Shown here: piece after piece, positions 25,962-35,101 of the stretch | Position numbering within the stretch: the stretch's first letter is position 1 | How the letters are laid out: each line of letters opens with the position of its first letter | DNA from: Pontibacter mangrovi | GTDB lineage: Bacteria; Bacteroidota; Bacteroidia; Cytophagales; Hymenobacteraceae | DNA: 64,000 nt | Reading direction: 5' to 3' | NCBI RefSeq assembly: GCF_006385705.1 | Contig: NZ_VFRQ01000006.1 | Coordinates: 186,001-250,000, forward strand | The notes under the pieces: generated by a model | Told to the model about the DNA's origin: nothing | What the model saw: only the letters and a program-made list of their open reading frames with translations | Databases searched by the model: none | Program-made: the position numbers and the translations under genes

Positions 25962-27803
25962 TTATGGCCCTGGTGCCACAAACACATCTGCCAGCAGGCT
26001 TTGCACCGCATACTTCTGCTTTTTCTGCCGCCCGCTCAGCTCTGCCAGCACCACTTTCAGCTGCACATCTTTCCCTTTCAGCACAAACGTCATCTTCTCC
26101 GGGGATATCCTGTCCTGGCCTTTGGCTCCCAGTTTTTTTATCAGCGGCAGCAAGTCCAGCGACAGGGTTTCCTGCTCAAACTGAAAGTATAAAGTGGTAG
26201 CGTCCTCCTTCATGGAGATAAGCAAGGGCGCTTTTCCAACCTGGTACTCCCGCTGGTCCACCCCGCCTTCAAAACTCCGCAGGCCAAACTCCAGGGCATA
26301 GGTATAGCCCTTAATGTCGTGCACGACCTCAGCGCCATCGTAGGGCTGCGTAGAGAAGTAAAAGTATTGCTCATCTGGCGTGGTTAGGCTTGTCCTGTAC
26401 TCCAGCCCCATCAAATGCAGCACAGTATCGCGGGCGGCGTAGCTTCGCTGCCAGCGGTTGCCATCAGGGGCTGCAGCGGCGGCAAATGCCTCCTGCAGGT
26501 CCACTGCAAACCAAGGCTGCAGCACCTCCAGGTCTTGGTGGCGGGCCAGGTAATCCGTAATGGAGCTCACCTCCCGCTCTACCGCCTCGCTTACCTTAGA
26601 ATGCTGTCGCTGCACTTTGCCGTTCACCAGCACGCGGTTTTGCTCCAGGAGCTTTTCCAGCCGGTATACCTGGCTCCACTGCGACACCTGAAAAGCATTC
26701 AATGGCCCGTAAGCGGCAAGCAAAGCCACCAGGCTGAGCGTGATGGGTATAAACTTGATGTGCTTGTGCCGGCTGAAAAGAAAGTATAGCGCTGTGGCAA
26801 AAAGCCAGATCGCCAGCACCATGACAATGTAACGCTCCTCTGTGATGCCATACTCCGCCACGCGCCGCCAGATAGCCAGCGCCAGCAGGATAACCAGCGG
26901 AAACAGGGCCCGGTAAAACCACTTGGAGAACGTGCGCATCCAGGTGTTTCCCTCCTCAAAACGGATGGGGTGAATGAGCAGAAGCGAGAGGATGCCCACT
27001 ACCGAAAAACACAGCACCAGCACCGACACCCAACCCTCCGGCCACGCCCACTCTACCACAATCTTGCCGAAGTAGGCATACAGGATCACCAGGTAGAGCG
27101 TGACCAGCGGCAGCAGCACGAACTGCGTGAACACCTTCAGCCCTCTCGGGTAGGTTGGAGACACTTCCAGCAGCTGCACATCGGCTGGCACGCCCGCCAA
27201 AAAGAACCAGGTGTTGAACACGCCCACCATGAAAAACCACAGTTGGGTGTAGGTTTCGCCATCAACCTGAACGGCAAACAGGTTATCCACTGCCAGCAAA
27301 GCCACGATAAGCCCCAGGTAAAGCACAGCAGCATATAGCCCGGAGGTAAGGATGCGCAGGAAAAGTGCCTTGTTAAACTGCCAGAAAGCAGTCTCGCCGG
27401 GGACATGGAAGAACATCACATATGAAGCGGCCAGGTGCAGCGCCAACGCCAGCATCAGGAAGCGCAGCCAGTGCTCGTCCAGCAGCTCCTCAGGCAAAAA
27501 CCAGTAGTAGAGCACCAGCAGGGCCAGCCCCAGCACCCGTAGCAGCACCCGCCCGCGCAATGAAAGACGGTAACGGCGCACCAGCAGTTCCAGCGTAAAA
27601 AAAAGGATCAGCCCCAGCGCGCACACCAGTATCAGCTTACCGAGGTAGAGGTGGTGCTGCCGCTGGTCGTAGTCCAGCTCGGTTAGCCACATGGCCGCCG
27701 CCGTGCCGGTAAACGCTGACAGCAGCGCCAGCGGGTAGCGTAGGAAGGTAGCCGCCGCCCCCTGCCATAGTTGCTGCAGCGACAGGTTCTTGAAAAAGCC
27801 CAT
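25962..27803 (-). CDS. DUF4153 multi-spanning membrane protein
   Basis: A 613-residue integral membrane protein of the DUF4153 family: many hydrophobic segments from about residue 15 to 380 (twelve or so), followed by a soluble C-terminal domain of about 230 residues. Function is unknown in the family. The second ORF-scale feature on the strand is a large GC-rich antisense composition, but only this frame has membrane-protein periodicity. It is the first core gene right of the tRNA. A strong hairpin separates it from the YihY gene upstream on the same strand. Confidence 0.82.
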   Translation of the reverse strand: MGFFKNLSLQQLWQGAAATFLRYPLALLSAFTGTAAAMWLTELDYDQRQHHLYLGKLILVCALGLILFFTLELLVRRYRLSLRGRVLLRVLGLALLVLYYWFLPEELLDEHWLRFLMLALALHLAASYVMFFHVPGETAFWQFNKALFLRILTSGLYAAVLYLGLIVALLAVDNLFAVQVDGETYTQLWFFMVGVFNTWFFLAGVPADVQLLEVSPTYPRGLKVFTQFVLLPLVTLYLVILYAYFGKIVVEWAWPEGWVSVLVLCFSVVGILSLLLIHPIRFEEGNTWMRTFSKWFYRALFPLVILLALAIWRRVAEYGITEERYIVMVLAIWLFATALYFLFSRHKHIKFIPITLSLVALLAAYGPLNAFQVSQWSQVYRLEKLLEQNRVLVNGKVQRQHSKVSEAVEREVSSITDYLARHQDLEVLQPWFAVDLQEAFAAAAAPDGNRWQRSYAARDTVLHLMGLEYRTSLTTPDEQYFYFSTQPYDGAEVVHDIKGYTYALEFGLRSFEGGVDQREYQVGKAPLLISMKEDATTLYFQFEQETLSLDLLPLIKKLGAKGQDRISPEKMTFVLKGKDVQLKVVLAELSGRQKKQKYAVQSLLADVFVAPGP

Positions 27804-27820
27804 ACGTTTTATACTTTATA

Positions 27821-27862
27821 CTTGCTCAGGGGCAGCACAAACTAGCCCTGCCCCTGAGCAAG
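27821..27862 (-). terminator. 15-bp hairpin between the YihY and DUF4153 genes
   Basis: Perfect inverted arms (27821-27835 and 27848-27862, CTTGCTCAGGGGCAG and its complement) with a 12-nt loop. It lies downstream of the YihY stop on the minus strand. The sequence after the stem is TATAAAG rather than a T-run, so termination or mRNA-end protection is likely but not certain. Confidence 0.55.
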
Positions 27863-27894
27863 GTACGCATAAAACGACAGGCATAGAAACGGGG

Positions 27895-28869
27895 CTAAAT
27901 GTTGGCGCCCGCCATTTTACCGGAGTGTGAGGTTGGGGTGCGCACCAGGCGCTTTGTCACGGTGTCGATGCTGACGTTGATCTCGAAGCCAAGTATGAGG
28001 ATCATGGAGACAAAATCGAGCCAGATCATCAAACCGATCAGGGCCCCGATGGACCCATAAAACTTGTTATAGGTATCGAAGGCGCTGATGTAGAGCGAGA
28101 AGGCCATCGACACCAGGAAGATAAGACCGGTTGCCACCACCGCCCCTGCCGAAAAGAAGGGCCACTTATCCTCTATGGCCGGCACAAAGTAGTAGATAAG
28201 CGAGGTGGCCAGCAGGAAAAGCATGATGATGGCCACATATTTGAGCACCACCAGCAGCGTATAGGTATAGCTCTCGGTCACCACTTCATAGAAAACTAGC
28301 ACATCCAGTATCCACTGCCCGAAGAAGATAGCGGCCACCGCGGTGAGCAGGATCATGCTCAGCACCACCGTGAGCGCCGTGGCGATAAAGCGCTTGCGCA
28401 GGTAGCTGCGTTTGTAAAACGTATGGTATTTCTTATCAAACGCGTCCATCAGCGACATAATGCCGTTGGTAGAGAGCACCAGCGCGAACAGGAAACCAAA
28501 GGACAGCAAGCCGCCGCGGGGCTTGTTCACAATGTCTTCGATGGTGGTATAGGCCGCCGCATACATCTCCTCGGGCATAAACTCGGCCAGGAAGTCGAGG
28601 ATGCTCTCACCCAGGTCCAGCGACAGGATGCTGGGGATGTAGGGGATAAGCGTGAAGAGGAAGATGATGGTGGGAAAAGTGGCCAGCGTAAAGTTAAAGG
28701 CCATGTAGGAGGCGCGCTTGGTAATGGAGTCCAGGCGCAGCTCGCCGATCAGCACGTCAGCCACATCATATACCGAAGACCTGCCATTGTTAAACCGCCA
28801 CCGTTTCAGGAAAACGATGAACTTGCGGTAGGCGCGGCGGCGCTTCAGGTATTGGTGGTTCAGCCTCAT
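27895..28869 (-). CDS. YihY/BrkB-family inner-membrane protein
   Basis: A 324-residue protein of the YihY/virulence factor BrkB family (UPF0761). The signature region RASYMAFNFTLATFPTIIF near residues 53-71 and six or so hydrophobic helices are visible. Family members were once thought to be ribonucleases but are integral membrane proteins of uncertain transport function. The start overlaps the stop of the thioesterase gene as ATGA, so the two form an operon. Confidence 0.88.
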   Translation of the reverse strand: MRLNHQYLKRRRAYRKFIVFLKRWRFNNGRSSVYDVADVLIGELRLDSITKRASYMAFNFTLATFPTIIFLFTLIPYIPSILSLDLGESILDFLAEFMPEEMYAAAYTTIEDIVNKPRGGLLSFGFLFALVLSTNGIMSLMDAFDKKYHTFYKRSYLRKRFIATALTVVLSMILLTAVAAIFFGQWILDVLVFYEVVTESYTYTLLVVLKYVAIIMLFLLATSLIYYFVPAIEDKWPFFSAGAVVATGLIFLVSMAFSLYISAFDTYNKFYGSIGALIGLMIWLDFVSMILILGFEINVSIDTVTKRLVRTPTSHSGKMAGANI

Positions 28870-29279
28870 GCGCTAAAGTATGGGTCTAACTTCTGGTGTA
28901 TGAGTTCAGGGATCTCGGTAGGGCGGCCTGTTTTCATGTCCACGAACACCATCAGCGTCTCCCCGATGGTCAGCAGCGTCTCCGCCTCGTTATACACCTC
29001 GTACTCAAACTTTATACGCGTGCCATGCGGCCGGCTCTTCACAAACAGCTTAATCGTCAGCAGGTCATCATACTTGGCCGGGCGGATAAACTTGCTCTTC
29101 AGCTCCAGCACCGGCATCATGGTGCCCATGGCCTCCATCTCTTTATACTCAATGCCCAGCCTGCGGAAAACCTCGGTACGGGTTACCTCAAAATAGGCGG
29201 CGTAATTGCCATGGTACACGTAGCCCATCTGGTCGGTCTCGGCATAGCGCACGCGTAACTGTACTTCGGATGTAAACAT
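28866..29279 (-). CDS. Acyl-CoA thioesterase of the 4-hydroxybenzoyl-CoA thioesterase (YbgC-like) family
   Basis: A 137-residue hot-dog-fold thioesterase. The catalytic region is VRYAETDQMGYVYHGNYAAYFE (about residues 10-31), with the conserved Asp of the D-x-x-G-x-V-Y/H-x-G pattern. It hydrolyses acyl-CoA or acyl-ACP thioesters. The stop codon overlaps the start of the YihY gene by 4 nt. Confidence 0.88.
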   Translation of the reverse strand: MFTSEVQLRVRYAETDQMGYVYHGNYAAYFEVTRTEVFRRLGIEYKEMEAMGTMMPVLELKSKFIRPAKYDDLLTIKLFVKSRPHGTRIKFEYEVYNEAETLLTIGETLMVFVDMKTGRPTEIPELIHQKLDPYFSA

Positions 29280-29431
29280 AGTTTTATTGTTGATTGCTGA
29301 TGGTTGATTGTTTGATTGCTATACGAGAGACTTGATTTTTATTATTGCAAAGTATAAAACCGCCTCCGGAGGCATAACTCTATACTTCATCTGGTCCCCA
29401 ACAATTGGCAATTAACAACCAACCATCAAGC

Positions 29432-30508
29432 TTACTTCATGATATTCCGCTCGTTCAGGGCGCGGTGAAAGCGGCGCGCGTTGGCCTGGTGCTCTGCCAC
29501 CGTGGCGGCAAAGGCGTGGTAGCCTGAGAAATCGTCTTTGGCGCAGAAGTACAGGTAGTTGTGCTTCTCCGGGTTCAGCACCGCATCGATGCTGGAGATA
29601 AGCGGCACGTTGATAGGCCCCGGCGGCAAGCCTTTATACTTATAGGTGTTGTAAGGCGAGTCGTGCACCAGGTGCTTGTTGAGCACGCGGCGGATGGAGA
29701 AATCACCCACGGCAAACACCACGGTCGGATCGGCCTGCAGCAGCATACCGCGCTTCAGCCGGTTTAAGTATACGCCGGCCACGCGTGGCTTCTCATCGTT
29801 CTTTATCGTCTCGGCCTGCACAATGGAGGCCAGCGTGGAAACCTGCTGCGGCGTCAGTCCCAGTTCGTCTGCTTTAGCCTTGCGCTCAGCGGTCCAGAAC
29901 TTGTCGTACTCGGTTTTCATGCGCTGCATGAGCTCCGGTGCCGTTGTGGTCCAGTATACTTCGTAGGTATTCGGGATAAACATGCTCACGATGTTGGTCG
30001 TGTCGAAGCCAAGGGTTTCCAGGTAGGCCGCATCATGCAGCAGGCTGTCGAGTTCCTGCTCGCTGGCCTCCACCTCAGTCGCCAGTTTGGCGGCCAGTTG
30101 GCTGCGCAGGCGCACGTTGCTGAAGGTCAGGTTGAGCGGTGTCTGCTCGCCCAGGCGCAGCACGCCTATCAGCTGGCGGTTGTTCCAGCCGTCCTCCAGC
30201 TTGTAGCGCCCCGGCTTCACCAGCTTGTCATAATCCATCAGCTTGGACATAAAGCGCAGCGAGAGCCTGTCCACAATCACGCCGCTGGCCTCCACAGAGT
30301 CCATGGCCTGCTCGTAAGTGGCACCCGTTGGGATGAGCACGTATACTTCACGCCCCTTGGTGTCTACGTTACCCTCAAAAACGATCTGGTAAGCATAGTA
30401 GGAGAAACTCACAAACAGGAGCATGAACAGCGATATCAGGCTGGGTATCAGCATGCTCTTCTTCTTGCGCGGTCTCTTTACAGTAGTGTTGTTTACTTCG
30501 TTGGCCAT
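29432..30508 (-). CDS. mltG: Endolytic peptidoglycan transglycosylase MltG (YceG-like)
   Basis: MltG cuts nascent glycan strands at the inner membrane and helps set glycan length. The protein has a short basic cytoplasmic start (RPRKKK), one transmembrane helix (LIPSLISLFMLLFVSFSYYAY) and a LysM-like/YceG domain. The catalytic Glu lies in ASIVQAET, and the conserved LQADPTVVFAVGD and PGPINVPLISSIDAVLNP segments are present. The frame extends to a TTG at 30568, but a perfect promoter -7 element (TATTTTTG, 30573-30566) covers that codon. I therefore place the start at the ATG at 30508; an ATG at 30517 is equally possible. Confidence 0.92.
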   Translation of the reverse strand: MANEVNNTTVKRPRKKKSMLIPSLISLFMLLFVSFSYYAYQIVFEGNVDTKGREVYVLIPTGATYEQAMDSVEASGVIVDRLSLRFMSKLMDYDKLVKPGRYKLEDGWNNRQLIGVLRLGEQTPLNLTFSNVRLRSQLAAKLATEVEASEQELDSLLHDAAYLETLGFDTTNIVSMFIPNTYEVYWTTTAPELMQRMKTEYDKFWTAERKAKADELGLTPQQVSTLASIVQAETIKNDEKPRVAGVYLNRLKRGMLLQADPTVVFAVGDFSIRRVLNKHLVHDSPYNTYKYKGLPPGPINVPLISSIDAVLNPEKHNYLYFCAKDDFSGYHAFAATVAEHQANARRFHRALNERNIMK

Positions 30509-30565
30509 AGTGTACATAAAAGGCTCGGAACAGGGTTTAGGTTCCGCCGCCGTCTTTAGCGGCTT

Positions 30566-30573
30566 CAAAAATA
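30566..30573 (-). promoter_or_regulatory. Candidate -7 element of the mltG promoter
   Basis: TATTTTTG on the minus strand matches TAnnTTTG and lies about 58 nt before the chosen ATG. No clear -33 TTG was found. Its position overlaps the alternative TTG start, which argues against that start. Confidence 0.4.
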
Positions 30574-30772
30574 GTACATCCGGGGCTAATTAAGAACGCG
30601 CGCAGCAGAAAATGCCGTACGCCGCCACTTTTATACTTTCTCAGGGGCTTTTAAAGGCGCGCAGAGGCCCCAGCTGCACCGCCACATTGGCAGCACTAAT
30701 CGGAAACCCGTAAACGGCGCCTGCCTCCTTCCCAGGGCGCTATCCCCCCTTCCTATTCAAAAAATGCCACAA

Positions 30773-30806
30773 TTGTACCATTATTAGCGCCAGAGTTTAT
30801 AAATTT
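30773..30806 (+). promoter_or_regulatory. Candidate promoter of the acyl-CoA carboxylase gene
   Basis: TAAATTTG at 30799-30806 matches the TAnnTTTG -7 consensus, with TTG at 30773-30775. The 23-nt spacing is longer than the usual 19-21. It lies 43 nt before the ATG at 30850. The rest of the 340-nt gap between mltG and this gene shows nothing else. Confidence 0.4.
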
Positions 30807-30849
30807 GAGGAAACTAACATTAAGAACTCTATATATTTTCATACCCTAT

Positions 30850-32409
30850 ATGGCAGGAGAAACCAGAGAGGCCCAGATTAAAACCCTTGAGCGAAAAAAC
30901 GCAGAAGCCCTGCTTGGCGGCGGCAAAGAAAGAATTGAGGCACAGCACAAAAAAGGAAAACTCACCGCCCGCGAGCGTATTCACCTGTTGATGGATGAAG
31001 GCTCCTTCGAGGAGATCGGTAAATTTGTGATGCACCGCTCCAAGGACTTCGGTCTGGACAAGCAGTATTACCTGGGCGATGGCGTGGTGACCGGTTACGG
31101 CACCATCAACGGCCGCCTGGTCTATGTGTTCTCCCAGGATTTCACGGTGCTGGGCGGCTCGCTCTCTGAAACGCATGCCGAGAAGATCGTGAAGATCATG
31201 GAGCTGGCCATGAAGAACGGCGCGCCGGTGATCGGGCTGAACGACTCGGGCGGGGCCCGTATCCAGGAGGGTGTCGTATCGCTGGGCGGTTATGCCGATA
31301 TCTTCTACCGCAACACGCTGGCTTCCGGCGTTATCCCGCAGATCTCGGCCATCATGGGCCCCTGCGCGGGCGGCGCGGTATACTCCCCGGCCATCACCGA
31401 TTTTATCATGATGGTGGAAGATACCTCGTATATGTTCGTGACCGGCCCGAACGTGGTGAAGACGGTGACGCACGAGGAAGTGACCTCCGAGGAACTGGGC
31501 GGCGCCAGCACCCACAGCACCAAGAGCGGCGTCACGCACTTCTCCTGCGCCAACGAGGTAGAGTGCATCACACACCTTAAGAAACTACTGAGCTACATCC
31601 CGCAGAACTGTGAGGAACTGCCGCCGTCGCTGCCCTACGAGGCGCAGGCAGACGAAACCCGCCAGGTGCTCGACACCATTATCCCGGAGAACCCGAACCA
31701 GCCCTACGACATCCGTGAGGTGATCGAGGGCATCATCGACGAGGATTCTTTCCTGGAGGTGCACAAGAACTTTGGGGAGAACATCGTGGTGGGATTTGCC
31801 CGCCTGGGTGGCCGCAGCATCGGCATCGTGGGCAATCAGCCAGCCGTGCTCGCCGGCGTACTGGATATTAACGCCAGCACCAAGGCCGCCCGCTTCGTGC
31901 GCTTCTGCGACAGCTTTAACGTGCCGCTGCTGGTGCTCGAGGACGTGCCGGGCTTCCTGCCAGGCACTGACCAGGAGTGGCGCGGCATCATCACCAACGG
32001 GGCCAAACTGCTGTATGCTTTCTGCGAGGCTACTGTTCCGCGCATCACGGTGATTACCCGCAAAGCCTACGGCGGTGCTTACGACGTGATGAACTCCAAG
32101 CACATCGGGGCCGACATGAACTTTGCCTGGCCAACGGCCGAGATCGCCGTAATGGGCGCGCAGGGGGCCGCCGAGATTATCTTTAAGCGTGAGATTGCGC
32201 AGGCCGAGGACCCGGAGGCGAAACTGGCTGAGAAGGTACAGGAGTATAAAGAGAAGTTCGCCACGCCATACCGTGCCGCCCACCGTGGCTTCATCGACGA
32301 GGTGATCATGCCGCACGAGACACGCGCCAAGCTGATAAAGGCATTTAAGATGCTGGAGAACAAAGCGGTAACGCTGCCACGCAAGAAGCACGGCAACATT
32401 CCGCTGTAG
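30850..32409 (+). CDS. Acyl-CoA carboxylase carboxyltransferase (beta) subunit, propionyl-CoA carboxylase type
   Basis: A 519-residue biotin-dependent carboxyltransferase that transfers CO2 from carboxybiotin to an acyl-CoA, most likely propionyl-CoA (PccB/MmdA type). Visible family features are the N-terminal [18 protein letters not shown], the first oxyanion region GGARIQEGV and [12 protein letters not shown], and in the C-terminal half the segments [23 protein letters not shown] and the [14 protein letters not shown] end. An upstream in-frame TTG at 30805 would add 15 residues but overlaps the -7 element, so ATG at 30850 is chosen. No biotin carboxylase or carrier gene is adjacent in the window. 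Confidence 0.93.
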   Translation: MAGETREAQIKTLERKNAEALLGGGKERIEAQHKKGKLTARERIHLLMDEGSFEEIGKFVMHRSKDFGLDKQYYLGDGVVTGYGTINGRLVYVFSQDFTVLGGSLSETHAEKIVKIMELAMKNGAPVIGLNDSGGARIQEGVVSLGGYADIFYRNTLASGVIPQISAIMGPCAGGAVYSPAITDFIMMVEDTSYMFVTGPNVVKTVTHEEVTSEELGGASTHSTKSGVTHFSCANEVECITHLKKLLSYIPQNCEELPPSLPYEAQADETRQVLDTIIPENPNQPYDIREVIEGIIDEDSFLEVHKNFGENIVVGFARLGGRSIGIVGNQPAVLAGVLDINASTKAARFVRFCDSFNVPLLVLEDVPGFLPGTDQEWRGIITNGAKLLYAFCEATVPRITVITRKAYGGAYDVMNSKHIGADMNFAWPTAEIAVMGAQGAAEIIFKREIAQAEDPEAKLAEKVQEYKEKFATPYRAAHRGFIDEVIMPHETRAKLIKAFKMLENKAVTLPRKKHGNIPL

Positions 32410-32416
32410 TTTAATT

Positions 32417-32505
32417 ATAAATTTAAAATTAGAAATTAGAAATGCTCGTATATAACTACCTGCATTCTGCTTCTAATCATTTATAATTTTTAATTTCTAA
32501 TTTTT
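32417..32505. repeat. AT-rich inverted repeat in the gap after the carboxylase gene
   Basis: The 107-nt gap contains perfect 13-nt inverted arms (AAAATTAGAAATT at 32425-32437 and its complement at 32492-32504) inside longer near-complementary AT-rich flanks. It may act as a transcript-end hairpin or be a dispersed intergenic repeat. Confidence 0.6.
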
Positions 32506-32516
32506 AAGTAGCCATC

Positions 32517-33587
32517 ATGCGACAAGAATCTTTTGATTTTCTGCAGAAATACCTGAATAACTCCTCTCCTACCGGCTTCGAGTCGGAGGGGCAGAAGCTT
32601 TGGCTGGAATATGTGAAGCCATACATTGACGAATACTTTGTTGATACCTACGGCACTGTGGTGGGTGTGATTAACCCGGAAGCGGAGTATAAAGTGGTTA
32701 TTGAGGCGCATGCCGACGAGATCAGCTGGTTTGTAAACTACATTACGCCAGAGGGTTACATTTACCTGAAGCGCAACGGCGGCTCCGATGCCCTGATCGC
32801 GCCATCCAAGCGGGTGAACATTTATACTGCCAAAGGTGTTGTGAAGGCTGTTTTCGGGTGGCCGGCCATCCACGTGCGCAAGGTAGACCAGGACAAGGCG
32901 CCGACCATAGAGACCGTGTTCCTGGACTGCGGCGCCAGCAACCGCGAGGAAGTGGAGGCCATGGGCATCCACGTGGGCTGCGTGGCGACCTTTGAGGATG
33001 AGTTCACGGTGATGAACGACCGCTACTACGTGGGCCGCGCCCTGGATAACCGCATCGGTGGCTTTATGATCGCCGAGGTGGCGCGCCAACTGAAGGAGAA
33101 CGGCAACCAGCTGCCTTTTGGCCTGTACATTGTAAACTCGGTGCAGGAGGAGATTGGCCTGCGCGGCGCCGAGATGATCGCCCACCGCATCAAGCCGGAC
33201 GTGGCCATCATCACCGACGTGACGCATGACACGCAGTCGCCGATGTACGACAAGAAGAACAGCGGCGACATCCACTGCGGCAAAGGCCCGGTGATCGCCT
33301 ACGGCCCGGCGGTGCAGAACAACCTCCGCGACCTGATCATCCATACGGCGCAGGAAAAGGAGATTCCGTTCCAGCGCTCGGCTGTTTCACGTGCCACCGG
33401 CACCGACACGGATGCCTTCGCCTACTCCAACGCAGGGGTGGCCTCAGCACTTATCTCGCTGCCGCTCAAGTACATGCACACCACCGTGGAGACCGTGCAC
33501 AAAGACGACGTAGAGAACGTGATCAAGATGATCTACGAAACCATACTTAAGATTCAGGACAAGCAGGATTTCCGCTACCTGAGTTAA
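32517..33587 (+). CDS. M42-family aminopeptidase
   Basis: A 356-residue dinuclear zinc aminopeptidase (M42, glutamyl aminopeptidase/TET type). Metal and catalytic residues are visible in order: EAHADEISW (His and catalytic Asp), GRALDNRIGG (bridging Asp), NSVQEEIGLRG (catalytic Glu pair), ITDVTHDTQS (Asp) and MHTTVETVHKDD (last His). It degrades peptides in the cytoplasm; no signal peptide is present. The long upstream inverted repeat makes co-transcription with the carboxylase gene uncertain. Confidence 0.92.
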   Translation: MRQESFDFLQKYLNNSSPTGFESEGQKLWLEYVKPYIDEYFVDTYGTVVGVINPEAEYKVVIEAHADEISWFVNYITPEGYIYLKRNGGSDALIAPSKRVNIYTAKGVVKAVFGWPAIHVRKVDQDKAPTIETVFLDCGASNREEVEAMGIHVGCVATFEDEFTVMNDRYYVGRALDNRIGGFMIAEVARQLKENGNQLPFGLYIVNSVQEEIGLRGAEMIAHRIKPDVAIITDVTHDTQSPMYDKKNSGDIHCGKGPVIAYGPAVQNNLRDLIIHTAQEKEIPFQRSAVSRATGTDTDAFAYSNAGVASALISLPLKYMHTTVETVHKDDVENVIKMIYETILKIQDKQDFRYLS

Positions 33588-33607
33588 GCATCACTTTTAG
33601 CCAGGTG

Positions 33608-33655
33608 AAAACCCTCGCAGCGCCAACACCTTATGGCCTGTGAGGGTTTTGTTTT
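33608..33655 (+). terminator. Rho-independent terminator after the M42 peptidase gene
   Basis: Stem AAACCCTCGCAG (33608-33619 region) pairs with CTGTGAGGGTTT (33639-33650) with one G-T wobble, followed by TTGTTTTT. Confidence 0.85.
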
Positions 33656-33709
33656 TCCGGCCTGTCCTGCGTATGTTCTGATAGCGTTTCACCATTTACC
33701 TCTACTGCC

Positions 33710-34507
33710 GTGACTTTTACCGACCAAATGGGCCACCAGATCACGCTGCCGCAGCCGCCGCAGCGCATTGTCTCTTTAGTGCCATCTCAGACAGAACTCT
33801 TATTTGACCTGGGGCTGGCCGACCGTGTCGTAGGCGTTACTAAATTCTGCATTCACCCCAAAGAGCGAGTAAAGCAGAAGGCGAAGATCGGCGGCACCAA
33901 GAACTTTCATTTCGATAAGATAGATGAGCTACAGCCCGACCTGATCATCGGCAATAAGGAAGAGAACTATAAGGAAGGCATTGCGCAGCTGCAGCAGAAG
34001 TATAAAGTATGGATGAGCGACATTTATACGTTAGAGGACGCGCTGGAAATGCTGCGGCAGGTGGGGCAGCTAACGGGCACCGAGGCCCGGGCAGCTGAGT
34101 TGGAGCAAGGAATAAAGTATGGTTTCGGGCAGCTGCAGCCGGTGCAGCCAAGTATAAAAACGGCGTATTTTATCTGGCGAAAGCCTTACATGGCCGTGGG
34201 CAGCCGCAACATCATCGACCACATGCTCAGGCGCTGCGGCTTTGTAAATGCTTTTGCCGATTTAGAGCGTTACCCCGAGATCTCGCCCGAAGAGCTACAG
34301 CAGGCTGACCCGCAGCTTATACTTTTATCCTCGGAGCCTTACCCGTTTAAAGAAAAGCATGTAGCAGAATTTCAGGAGCTGTGCCCGCAGGCAAGTATAA
34401 AAGTGGTGGACGGGGAGATGTTCAGCTGGTACGGCAGCAGGCTGCTGCATGCCCCGGTTTATTTGCAGGGAGTAGTGGAGGAGGTAAAACGGGAGTTGGA
34501 AGTATAA
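33710..34507 (+). CDS. BtuF-like helical-backbone metal-receptor/ABC substrate-binding protein without signal peptide
   Basis: A 265-residue protein of the periplasmic binding protein class III (BtuF/FhuD type). The opening VTFTDQMGHQITLPQPPQRIVSL, the LVPSQTELLFDLGL segment and the DLIIGNKEEN strand are typical. It starts with GTG at 33710, directly at the mature-domain sequence, and no signal peptide or lipobox is encoded in frame. Either it is cytoplasmic, as several Bacteroidota homologues seem to be, or the export signal has been lost. No permease or ATPase gene adjoins it. Cobalamin or another metal chelate is the likely ligand by family. Confidence 0.83.
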   Translation: MTFTDQMGHQITLPQPPQRIVSLVPSQTELLFDLGLADRVVGVTKFCIHPKERVKQKAKIGGTKNFHFDKIDELQPDLIIGNKEENYKEGIAQLQQKYKVWMSDIYTLEDALEMLRQVGQLTGTEARAAELEQGIKYGFGQLQPVQPSIKTAYFIWRKPYMAVGSRNIIDHMLRRCGFVNAFADLERYPEISPEELQQADPQLILLSSEPYPFKEKHVAEFQELCPQASIKVVDGEMFSWYGSRLLHAPVYLQGVVEEVKRELEV

Positions 34508-34516
34508 ATATGATTT

Positions 34517-34562
34517 TAGGCCTGCCACAAGTTACGCTGTCACTAAACTTGCGGCAGGCCTA
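34517..34562. terminator. Convergent hairpin between the BtuF-like gene and the aro operon
   Basis: A 17-nt arm pair (34517-34533 and 34546-34562; core TAGGCCTGCC) with one internal mismatch and a 12-nt loop lies between two convergent transcripts. The T-run is poor on both sides, but the position fits a bidirectional terminator. Confidence 0.65.
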
Positions 34563-34570
34563 CTTTACTG

Positions 34571-35095
34571 TCACAGCCTCCGCAGTAGCCGCCGCGCCCT
34601 TTCCGACACCGCCTCAAAATAGGCTACGTCTGCCTGCACCTGCGCTGCCGTTTTGCCCAGCACCTCCCGCTTGTTTGTAGGGTCTGTTAAAGAGGTTAGC
34701 GTGATGATTTTTCGCAGGCGCAACTTCTGCTCCTTGTGTATACTTTCCAGGTCCAGCTCCTCCAGCCGCTGCACCAGCTTTTGCCGGAAGTCCTTCTGCT
34801 CCACCGCCTCTTCCTCCAGCAAGCGCATCACAGCAGCCACGGCCTCATCTTCGTGTGGGGAGTGCAGGGTAAGCTCCACGAGCTCCTCGGTGCTTGGCAG
34901 CGGCAAGCGGATGAGCAGCTCATAGCCGCCACCAGCCTGCTCGCCTGCCATCGTATAGCATTTCATCCAGAACCTGCCAGAGACAGTATCTTTATACACT
35001 GCCGCCCAGCCGCCTGCCGCCTCTTCCATCAGCTGCATCCCGCTCAGGCGCTCCTTTAAGAGCTTGGCGTCTCCGTACAGTTTCCGCTCCTGCAT
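34571..35095 (-). CDS. Unknown 174-residue protein at the end of the shikimate operon
   Basis: Soluble, highly charged and Leu/Glu-rich; the C-terminal half is probably helical (LRLRKIITLTSLTDPTNKREVLG). No family is recognised and there is no signal peptide. The start lies 6 nt after the aroA stop on the same strand, so it is the last cistron of that operon. The co-transcription does not imply a biosynthetic role. Confidence 0.65.
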   Translation of the reverse strand: MQERKLYGDAKLLKERLSGMQLMEEAAGGWAAVYKDTVSGRFWMKCYTMAGEQAGGGYELLIRLPLPSTEELVELTLHSPHEDEAVAAVMRLLEEEAVEQKDFRQKLVQRLEELDLESIHKEQKLRLRKIITLTSLTDPTNKREVLGKTAAQVQADVAYFEAVSERARRLLRRL

Positions 35096-35101
35096 ACCTA
35101 G

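Noticed and set aside
30568..30568. TTG start for mltG at 30568
   Set aside because: A perfect -7 promoter element covers this codon, so transcripts would begin downstream of it.
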